Source: Vanrija pseudolonga
Taxonomy: Eukaryota; Basidiomycota; Tremellomycetes; Trichosporonales; Trichosporonaceae
Length of the DNA stretch: 64,000 bases
Assembly: GCF_020906515.1 (NCBI RefSeq)
Contig: NC_085853.1
Location: 2,418,001 to 2,482,000 of the forward strand
Direction: 5' to 3'
In this document: positions 21,616-30,490 of the stretch, one piece after another
Numbering within the stretch: position 1 is the stretch's first letter
Layout of the letters: every line of letters begins with the position of its first letter
The notes under the pieces: generated by a model
The model's input: the letters and a program-made list of their open reading frames with translations, nothing else
Told to the model about the DNA's origin: nothing
The model's database searches: none
Translations under genes and position numbers: made by a program

Positions 21616-22006
21616 GGCAAGGTCATGCGTGGCGGGCGGAGGGTGTAACCCATTCTGAAGAACCCGGACTTCAGACTCTTATACAACAACATCTGGGGGT
21701 CACGGTGACCCACATGGGCCGAAACATCCGGGAACGCGCCGTGTCGCTTGAAATCACACTCGAACTTTGGCGGCAGTTCAAAACGTAATGGTCGCGACTC
21801 CCGTCCGAATCATGTGACGCTTCCTCACTTAGCGCCGTAACCAAGGTCCCAGGGGCCATTGTTATGGGACGGTAGATGTATCCTGAGGGTACGCACCCCT
21901 GCCGCACGCCAGTGTTGGTGAACCTTTAATAATGTCTAGGAAGCTGGGACGGCTAGCCCACAGAATGGTATCTGGAGGACGGTACAACATTCATTCAGCG
22001 TGGTTC

Positions 22007-22185
22007 TTAGACGACGTCACACCAGAGACCACAGCCTAATGACACCAGCAACAATGACGAGGGGACGAGGGGACACGGTGTTGGCTCCATCACTGTGCGA
22101 CCCTCATGAACCATTATTCGGCATATTGGGTCTATCGTCTGCGGGCCGCGGAACTCGAAGAGCTCGTGGACATTGCGAAGTTCTA
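22007..22185 (-). pseudogene. Orphan exon-4 relic of the tandem family
   Basis: The stretch encodes VHELFEFRGPQTIDP, matching AVSELFEFRDTKTVDP of the complete members, and near its 3' end a VIRLWSLV-like end matching VGVWSLV, but the two lie in different frames. Exons 1-3 are missing; the next complete gene starts its 3' end at 22197, only a few bases away. A partial tandem duplicate that has decayed is the simplest explanation. Confidence 0.65.
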
Positions 22186-22196
22186 GGAGCACGGTC

Positions 22197-23053
22197 CTAA
22201 AGAAGAACCCATACCCCGATGGCACCAGCCATGACGACCAGACCGAGGGACGGCAGGGTACGGGCCGCAGCACTGTCTGCAGGCAGCGGACCATACGGAC
22301 CATTTGGTCTCGCCGGATCTGTCCTCTTCTTTGTTTCAAAGTAATCGCGGAACTCGAATAGCTCGGAGACAGCAAACGCTCGTGGTCTCAGCAGAGAAGC
22401 CTAGGGATGTATGTTCAACTTACTGGTTGCATTGTCAAGGTCGGGGGGTGTTATGCTGTGAAGGGCGGAGGGATCCGCCGACCTGAGCATGGCAAAGTAT
22501 CCAGTGCCAGGGATAATACTGGTTACGCTTTCAAGCTCCCCCGAGGCGTTGAAGAATCGGTAATCATCAGGCCAGGCCTTGTTGCTGGCCGGGTACTTGT
22601 CGGATGGCAGTACGTCTGCTCGTCAGAGGGTGGGTTTGGTAAAGAAACAGCCACTTACATGCTGGGGGGAGATACCAGCTCATGCGTGGCTTTCCGGTGT
22701 TGTTGGTGTGGAACACGGACATCCAAACAGTCTGGTTTTGCATTTCCTTCGGCATCTTCATGATCATGGGCCATGTTCCCAAATCCTCATAGACTGTGGT
22801 GTTGTTGTCACCGATCATTGCCCCCACGAGATCTGATAGGAGTCTGATCAGCCCCGCAATCCCCATCTCGGCTAACACTCACAGAAGCTGCCCTTCGTGG
22901 GTACACGAACCCAAAACCGGGGCTGGCTTGGGCACCAGCATATCCTGTTGGCGTGGCGGCAGGTGAGGTAGTTTGAGAGGGGGATGCGTCCGAGCTGGAT
23001 TGGGCTGCTCCGAGGGCAGAGAGCGCCAACACAATGGCAGTGAAGTAGAGCAT
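22197..23053 (-). pseudogene. Tandem-array member 6, diverged, with an exon-1 frame offset
   Basis: Exon equivalents (minus) 22883-23053, 22659-22832, 22424-22615 and 22197-22378. Exon 1 encodes MLYFTAIVLALSALGAAQ, linker and ASPGFGFVYP, but then one base fewer than the paralogs leaves PTKGSFC in another frame, so exon 1 ends in phase 0 while exon 2 still needs phase 1. Exons 2-4 remain open: GTWPMIMKMPKEMQ, PASNKAWPDDYRFFN, IIPGTGYFAMLRS, FAVSELFEFRDYFETKKRTD, then the tail AGAIGVWVLL. Either the gene is freshly inactivated or a different exon-1 junction restores the frame. Sequencing error is possible. Confidence 0.6.
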
Positions 23054-24086
23054 GTTGAAATGTGCGGGGCACGAGGGGCTGTGCCGAGGCAGGCTTGGAC
23101 CTATATACGGTTGTCTGGTCACACGCACAACAACACGACAACAAATAGACCGAAACACCCAAGCGTGCACACTGGGGTCACCAGATCTTCACACGGCGCC
23201 AACAAGTCCAAACAAAGGACAAGGTACGTGTTAGTGTGAGGGACAGGGGTTATTGACTCTCCGGGAGCGATGGATGCCGTTGATGGAGGAGGCACTGGTT
23301 AGCATCTGTTGTGTGGGGCTACAAATAGACCTACCTCGCTGCTGCTGCAGTTGGGACGCCTACAGCTACGGCTCTTATCGCATCGCTTTACTCTAGTCGG
23401 GACAAGTGGGCATCCACATGGCAACCAGGCGTCTGGCGTGGGGGATCACGCGAGGCCTGCACTGTGCATGACCCAGAGTCAGTCGTCCCCGGTGCCAGGC
23501 ACCACACAGCATCAGACCACCGCCGCTGGCTTAAGGCAACAAGACATTAAGTGCAACAAGGATGGCCCGACACATCGCCGCCATTAAGCCGTTACTGCAG
23601 GCCCGTTCGGCGCCGGCGCAACGGAAACGCGTCCGCGGCCGGGCGACACAGTGCAGGTAGGTCTAGAAGCCGACCTCGACGAGCAGCCCACGGCCAACTC
23701 CGAGCTCCCGAGACGCCGATAAGACCGGCCCCACTGTGCACGATAAGCGCGCCAACCGCCCACTGAGTCGCGCTATTTCAGGCATCCAAGCGCCGTGTCC
23801 GTCGCGCGCCGCCTTGGCTTCCGCAGCGAGGTACGATGAACTGGAATGTGCGTGTGGGTGTTAGCCGCGGCGTTGGCGGGCGTCGCCGCTGCGCGAGGAG
23901 ATCCTGCATGACGCCGAACCCTCTAATGGCTGCGGTTCCTCGAAGGCGTCCTGGCCTCGGTCACTGGTCACGCCGCCGGCTCATTGGCGGCGCTTATCAT
24001 CGTCCCGGCCACTCGATGTCTCCCCGGCCGGCACGGTATATATCAACCAGCTCCGCTATTCAACTCGACATCCACTCCCCAACACC
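23054..24086. promoter_or_regulatory. Divergent upstream region with GATAAG sites and a TATA box before the Dal5-like transporter
   Basis: No gene is supported here. GATAAG occurs at 23718-23723 and 23742-23747 and on the other strand at 23992-23997 and 23373-23378. TATATA lies at about 24037-24043, some 45 bp before the ATG at 24087. GATA sites are the binding sites of AreA/Gln3-type nitrogen regulators, which fits a transporter of the allantoate/nicotinate permease family; actual control is inference. Confidence 0.55.
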
Positions 24087-26184
24087 ATGTCCAACGCAGC
24101 CGACCTGCACGAGAAGGCGCGCCGCGCGTCGCACACCAAGGCCGAGCTCGAGCGGCACACGAGCGTCGAGAAGACCGCCGTCGGCGTGTCTGTTTCTGCT
24201 GTGGATGACACCGAGCTCGCCGACGCCGAGGATGCGATCCTCGCCGAGAGCGAGTTTACGTGAGTGCGGTGCACGGTATGGATGGAGCTGATGGCAGGAA
24301 GGAGGAGTACCGCCGCTTGGTGTGGAAGATTGACTTGTGAGTGGCACTCGGAGGGGGGGAGGTGGCGTACCGGGTTGCGCTGACAGTGGGGCCCAGGATT
24401 CTGATGGTGAGCTCGTACCCCCACCAACGCGAACACGCACTTACATCCCCAGCCAATCCTCATGATTCGTGAGTTGTGGAGTGGCCCCCCCGAGACACTG
24501 GAGCGGCGGAGACGTGCCGCGGCTATCGCCCACTTTCCAACCCCCACTCACATGACTCGGCATTCACCGGAGGTCGGCGCCGACCGCCGCCGCCGGCGAC
24601 CCACTACTCAAGTCACTAACACACCACAGTGTACGGCCTGCAGTACAGCGACAAGACGTCGCTCTCCTCGGGGGTCGTGTTCGGCCTGGTCAAGGACACG
24701 CACCTCGTCGGGAACCAGTATGCGAACCTCACGTCCTTCTTCTACATGGCCTACGGCGTCGCCCAGATCCCGATGGGATATCTCATGCAGCGCTTCCCCC
24801 TCGGCCGCGCGCTGAGCGTGTGCATCGTGCTCTGGGGTGGCATGGTCATGCTCCTCGCCGCATGCAACAACTATGCTGGCCTAGCGGCCGTGCGCACCTT
24901 CCTCGGCTGGTTCGAGGCGGTCGTCACCCCTGGATTCGCGGTGCTCACAGCAAGCTGGTACCTGCGCTCCGAGCAGACGCTGCGCCAGGGAATGTACTAC
25001 GCCATGAGTGAGTCGCTCACCGTTTCATCACTGACACCAGACACCTTCTTCGGGATCATCTTCGGCATCGGCATCTACTTCCTGGCATTGAACGCAGAGA
25101 CGCATGGCGGCCTCGCCGCGTGGCGCGTCATCAACCTCTTCCTTGGCGGCACGACCGTCGGCATGGGCTTCGTGGCGTTCGCGTTCATCGGCACCCCGAG
25201 CGAGGTGTGGTGGCTCTCGAAGCGCGAGAAGCGCATGGCCCACGCGCGCATTGTGCAGAACGCCACTGGTGGGGGTGAGCAGCACCCGTGGAAGTGGGAT
25301 CAGGTGCGCGAGTGTCTCCGTGATCGCCAGTTTTACCACGCGATCCTGTACAATTTCCTCAGCTGCGTGCCGAATGGTGGGCTGGGCGCTTTCCAGGTGA
25401 GCAGGACGGCACGACAGCCAGCTTACACAGCAGACCCTCATCTTCAAATCACTGGGTTTCACGAGCCTCCAAGCCATCCTGTACCAGCAGCCGTCGAACG
25501 CGATCGGTTGCGTGACCATCATCGTATCCGCCACCACGGTGCGCTACTGCCCTCGCATGCGCTTCCCTATCGCCCTCGTGTGTCAATTCATCCCGATGTT
25601 CTCGTTCCTCTTCACGGGCCTCGGATCGCATCTCGACAGGTGGGCGCGCTGGGCGGTCTTCTCCTTCGTGTCGGTGTTCGCCGTGTCGACGTTCATGGTG
25701 TGGCCTCTCCTCACGGTCAACATTGCGGGGAGGACGAAGAAGTCGTTCTTTGCGGCCATTTCGTTGCTGTCGTACTGCGTCGGCAACATTGTCGGCTCGC
25801 AGATCTTCATCCGTAAGTGGGTCGTGAGTGCCCAGCTGAGCCATTAGCCAAAGACGCACCCCTCTACCTCCACGGCATGACGGCCTGCGCGATCGTCATG
25901 GCGGTCAACGCCGTCAACCTGGCCCTCTGGTGGCGATACTATGTGACCACGAACCGATCGCGCGAGGCGGCGTTCCAGACTTCCGGACTGAGCGACGAAG
26001 ACCGTGCACACGAAACACGCATTGCAGGCGAGACAGACATGACGGACAAGCAGGTGAGTGTGTGTTTGTCTGACAGATCCCGTCACCCACGGGGTAAGCG
26101 ACTGCTTGTCGGCATCTGTCATCGACGACGGACTAGTGCGCCCGCTGACACATGCAGAACCCGCATTTCAGGTACTACTGCTGA
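24087..26184 (+). CDS. MFS transporter, anion:cation symporter family (Dal5/Tna1-like), 9 exons
   Basis: Exons 24087-24259, 24298-24336, 24397-24406, 24453-24468, 24630-25007, 25041-25395, 25433-25812, 25848-26053 and 26158-26184 read in frame. The cytosolic N-terminus is charged; KEEYRRLVWKIDLILMPILMI begins TM1, then YGLQYSDKTSLSSGVVFGL (compare the YGLQ.xDK motif of Dal5-type permeases), YMAYGVAQIPMGYLMQRFPLGR (family signature loop), and later KWVLL-type helices. The end NPHFRYYC matches the ENPxFRY tail of the family. Such carriers import allantoate, ureidosuccinate, nicotinate, pantothenate or similar anions; the substrate is not predictable here. Exons 3 and 4 are micro-exons of 10 and 16 nt coding for part of TM1. 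GATA sites upstream suggest nitrogen control. Confidence 0.88.
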
Positions 26185-26985
26185 GAGTGGGAAGGGTGGA
26201 CGTGGGGCTGAGAAAGGATGTGGTTGTAAGGAATCGAATCAAAGAAGGTGTGGCATCAGATAATATGATACGCGTCGGCTGTTGAAGCGCCCATCACCGA
26301 GGAGACACGGCATCGGTGACCGAGAGACGCGGGCAGCCTCCGTAGCATGTTTTGAAACGCTCACTGACAGCGTCCCCGAGTGTGATAGGGCCGACGATAG
26401 CATCGACGACGAGCGTGAATGCAAACGCAGTGTGGATGGACGTGGCAGCGGCCTCTTATGCATGCGCCACATCCCCACACACGCACACCGGAGGCCGCAT
26501 ATCCGTGCCACCCAAATCATGCCCGCACCCGGCCGCGGCTTGAAATCACAAGACATCCGCTGGATGGCCGTGCCTGTGATGATATGCAGCCAGTGACTAG
26601 TCACTCCGCGATGCCGAGCTGCCGAGACTCTGCCGCTGGCTGGCGCTGCTGCCCACTCGCCCTGACGATAACCCACATGATCAGTGACCTCCACGGGGCC
26701 GCCTCCACCAGCTAGTGTGCTTGTTCGGGAGCGCCGACGAGTGTTTTGCTGCATCGATGATTCAGCTGCGCGGTGGAGGCCGCGCAAAGTGTCCAGTTGT
26801 AGCTATTCGCGTCGTGCATGCGTGCTTGCGTCTGCATATCGTAGGGGCCTTGGGGGGGATCTACACGACACTTCGTCCTTGCACACATTATCCCGTGGCA
26901 TGACCCAAACCCGCCGCTTTAAAGGGGATATCCATCCACAACAGTGAGAACGAAGCCACCCCACAAGCCCACGCTCGCCTGCACA
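26185..26985. other. Intergenic region between the two transporters
   Basis: Both genes run in the same direction; this is the 3' region of the first and promoter of the second. A tttaaagg sequence at about 26920 could serve as a TATA-like element 60 bp before the ATG. No other structure was recognised. Confidence 0.5.
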
Positions 26986-28844
26986 ATGGCCAAAACGTCC
27001 GCAGCGTCCCTAGACACAACAATGACCCCCTCGACACCGACGGCGCCCGGCTCAGCGTCGCCGCGCACCAAGGCAGCGTCGGCGCCCATCCCAGACGGGT
27101 GCAGCAGGGGCCGGCTGGAGGACGGCAGCCCAGTGATATGGGTCGACTTTCCCCCCGGGTCGACTGAGAACCCGTTCTACTTCACCACGGCGCGCAAGAC
27201 GGCCATCACGCTCGTGGCGAGTTGGTACACCTTCATGACAGCATACACCATCTCCGTGTTCCCCATCTCCGCGCCGTCCATGTGCGCCGAGCTGCACTGT
27301 TCCCAGCTGGAAGTGAGCGCCGGCGTCGCGCTCTACACTTGGGGCTTTGCCATCGCGCCCCTGTTCCTCGCGCCGCTGAGCGAGGAGCTCGGCAGGCGGT
27401 GGACGTATATCGGGGCCGTGTTCATTTTCTGGATCTTCCACATCCAGATGGCACTGTAAGTGGCCTGGCCTGCCAAGTACTAACGCCCAGCGCCCACAAC
27501 ACAGCCACCATCCTCGTCTCGTGCTTCATCCGCGGGTGTGCCGGCAGTGTCGGCGCCACGCTGGTCGGCGGCACCATCTCGGACATCTTCATCCCGGCGC
27601 GGCGCGGCCTCCCGATGGCCGTGTTCGGCTTCTGCGCCGTGTGCGGCGGCGGCGCGGGCGCCCTCTGCATGGGCTTCGTGGAGGGTAACCGGCATCTGCA
27701 GTGGCGCTGGGTGTGGTGGCTCATGGTCATCATGCTGGGCGTCTTCTTCCCGATCGTCGTGCTCGTCATGCGCGAGACCCGCGCGCCCATCATCCTCGCG
27801 CGCAAGGCCAAGCGGCTGCGCAAGGAGCGCGGGGACGCCGATGGGGGCCGATACATGGCGCGAGGGGAGGAGGCCAAGACGTCGTTCGTGACCCAGATGA
27901 AGGGGTCGCTTTCTCGCCCGCTGCTCTTCCTCATCACCGAGCCCGTTGTGCTCTTCTTCTCCATCTGGATCGGGCTGGGCGTGAGTACACCCAAGCATGA
28001 CGAAAGCTGACATCCAGTGGGGCGTGTTCTACACGCAGATTGTCGGCCTGCCGTACATCTACAAGCACGTCCATGTCTTTAGGACCCCAGGCCAGGTCGG
28101 CCTCACGTACCTCAGTATCGTTATCGGCGCCATGCTCGGCTTCGCCCTCAACTTTGTCCAGGAGCGGATATACAAGGCCAAGGCGCCGAAGCGGGGCGTT
28201 GAGGCCCGCCTGTACGCACCCATGGCGGCGGGCATCTTCTTCGCCATCGGGTGCTACATTACCGGCTTTACCGCCGTCAAGAATGTGCACTGGATCGGGC
28301 CGTGTATCGGCATGGTTGTCGTGCTGGGTGAGTGTGGGCGTCGGCGGGTGGCAGCGCCACCTTCCACCCAGCCTCCTTGGGCGCCTTCTCCCCCCTCCCT
28401 ACCGTGCTAACACGCCTCTCAGCATCAGTTCTCACGATCTACATCTGCTCTTTCACCTACCTCAGTGAATGCTACGGCAAGTTCGCCTCGTCAGCCGTGG
28501 CCGGCCAGTCGTTCCTGCGGAACATGATCTCCGGTGCGCTGGCACTGGCCTCGACGACAATGTTCGACCGCATGACGGTGCGCTGGGCGATCGTGATGAT
28601 GGCTGCGATTGGAACCGTGCTCTCCCTCGTGCCCTTCGTCGCCTTCTTCTACGGCCCCGCCATCCGCGCACGGAGCAAGTACTCCCGTGAGCTGATGGAG
28701 CTCGAGCGGCAGGAGCTCGAGAAGGAGCGCGAGAAGCGCGAGGCGCGCGGGATGGATACCGCCGACGCAGAGGACCCGGAGGGCGACGCAAACTCCACTT
28801 ATGAACGCGAGCATCCTGAGGTGACTGCTCAGCCCAAGGTGTAG
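26986..28844 (+). CDS. MFS transporter, DHA1 drug:H+ antiporter-like, 4 exons
   Basis: Exons 26986-27455, 27491-27980, 28018-28327 and 28433-28844. The ATG at 26986 follows the last upstream stop context and begins a Ser/Thr/Pro-rich cytosolic N-terminus. The core has the DHA1 layout: ENPFYFTTARKTAITLVASW before TM1, LYTWGFAIAPLFLAPLSEELGRRWTYIG (motif A-like loop after TM2), CFIRGCAGSVGATLVGGTISDIF (TM4, like the GxxxGP region but without the Pro), a long charged central loop (RKAKRLRKERGDADGGRYMARGEE region) and a C-terminal Glu/Lys/Arg helix. Family members export polyamines, fungicides or other toxins with proton exchange; the substrate is unknown. It stands 800 bp behind the Dal5-like gene, same strand. 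Confidence 0.87.
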
Positions 28845-29043
28845 GGGCGGAAGGCTAGTGAGGAGAGTAGGCGACATCTTGTATCCGTTAGACCTGTCAT
28901 ATGCAGCATGTAGCATCGTATCGCACGCTTTCGGCACCTGGCGCGGGCGAGAAAGGACGCTAGGCGGAGTTGTTCAGACAATAATGTGGGGTGAGAACGG
29001 ATCAGTTTCGAAAGCATCAGCGTAGAAGTCCCATAAAATACAT

Positions 29044-29867
29044 CTAGTCGTCGTCGTGCAGCGTGATGGCCACCTCGACAGCCGCGACAACAGGCACGGC
29101 CGGCGCAACGGGCACCTCGGGCTCCGCCGCAGTAGGCACGGGGCCGACTTCGCCCTCGTCCTCCTCGTCGTCGCTCGCCTCCTCGCCAGGCCGCTTGAAC
29201 ACCACCGCCGCGCCGCCGCCGCCCGCAAGCTTGGAGTGGCTGTCGGCTGCTGGCCCCGCTCCACCCTCACCACCACCACCGCCGCCCTCGCCCTTGCGCC
29301 CGGCCTTGCGCTTCTGCCGCCGTGCGCGGTTCTTGGACGTCTTGGCGTCCGTGACGGCGTCGCGCGCAGCCTGGCGCTCGCGGAAGTTGGCCTGTTCTTC
29401 GAGCTAATACAGCATTAGCACCGCCCCCGTCTTCACAAGCAGACACGACTCACTGCCCGCGCCTTCTCCTCCATGATCTTGATGCGCTCGTACTCGCGCC
29501 GCCGGCTCTGCTTGTACACGTGGAACTCGCCCGAGCCTGCGCCCGAACTCGAGCCAGTCACATTCTTCATCATGTCGCGCGGCGCGCGCATCTGGCGCTC
29601 CTGCGGGCCATCGGGGATCTTGATCTCCTTCTCGGGGTTGGCGAGGAGACGCTCGAGCTGGCAAATGTCAGTCCTACTAGCCTGGCGGCGGTGTGCGGTT
29701 TACGGCCCACTCACCTGCATCTTCTGGATGTCGGTGGTGGTCAGGCGCGGCTTCTTTGATGGTCCCGCGTTGGCGCTTGGCGAGGGCGTGCGCTTTGAGC
29801 GATCTTCATGAGGCAGCGATGGTGAGCGCGACTCGCGTCCGCGATCGTCGTACTTGATGACTGGCAT
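29044..29867 (-). CDS. PRKRIP1-like protein (DUF1168), 3 exons
   Basis: Exons (minus) 29715-29867, 29454-29657 and 29044-29403 give 238 residues. The central block PRDMMKNVTGSSSGAG followed by SGEFHVYKQSRRREYERI is the hallmark of PRKRIP1/DUF1168 proteins (GSSAGAGSGEFHVYR..RRREY in animals). Human PRKRIP1 is a spliceosome component of the catalytic-stage complexes and binds double-stranded RNA; a nuclear splicing role here is inference. The N-terminus is Arg/Ser/Pro-rich with KKPRL, the middle is a Glu/Lys/Arg helix, RRQKRKAGRK is a likely nuclear signal, and the last 60 residues are Gly/Glu/Val/Pro-rich. It is divergent from the RGG-rich gene (624 bp between starts). Confidence 0.85.
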
Positions 29868-30490
29868 GGTTCTGGATGGAGGAGAGAGAAAGGATGCAAC
29901 TAAAGTTGATTGTTGGTGGTGGTGGTCGAGTTGTCTTAGTTGCCAGAGGAGGAGGCCTCGTGGCACTAATTTCCCACGGTGGTCGCCATTCCTGCCGAAC
30001 ATGAAACGTCCAAATGTGATGAACCGTCGAGATCCGACGCGTCGAACGTTGAAATTCCGACATCGACACAGACTAAGGCGACAGCGAGCAGCGCGACGCC
30101 GATAACGACGCCGACGACAGCGACGCAGCGACCTCGGCACATTGAAAGAACACTAGACACGGCGCCTGGAGCCCGTAACACTGCCGCCACCGACTTTGTG
30201 CGCGTCGTTCAACCTTGATCACCCCGGCGCCCCACAGTTTGCGCTTCTCGACTTCCTCGGCCGCAAGTGCGATCTCACGGCCCGAGTCTGCTCAAAGACC
30301 CCCCAAGGATGTCGATTGGATCTCGCTTGTAAGAGCCACAGCTTCTCCGCGTCTCGCCTAGTGCCCAGACGCAGGACCAGATCACATTCCATCTCCCTTG
30401 CACCTTCCCTTGTCCTGGTCTTCGCACAGGTCCCTCGCCCATCTCGCACTCTTCAACCTTGTCGACTCCTCCTCATTCAGCTCGCCTACC

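Larger units (their letters stand above)
16622..23160. promoter_or_regulatory. Recurring CGAAAC promoter element upstream of each array gene
   Basis: On the plus strand (array genes are minus) a related sequence occurs upstream of each start: cccaaaacacgcgggg near 16626, ggtcgaaacacgacgggg 17871, cgccgaaacgcgcaggg 18968, ggccgaaacgcgcc 20221, ggccgaaacatccggg 21717, gaccgaaacacccaagcg 23149. Distances to the ATGs are about 95-205 bp. A TATA-like cttata motif lies between element and start in most copies, and a block like ttgaaatcacactc follows the element in several. Listed as one span; the sites themselves are short. Confidence 0.55.

Noticed and set aside
15185-23160. Mobile-element origin of the tandem array
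   Set aside because: No terminal repeats, target duplications or element proteins accompany the copies; head-to-tail order and equal introns fit unequal crossing-over.
24087-28844. Biosynthetic gene cluster around the two transporters
   Set aside because: No biosynthetic enzyme or cluster regulator is next to them; neighbours are surface proteins and a splicing-type protein.
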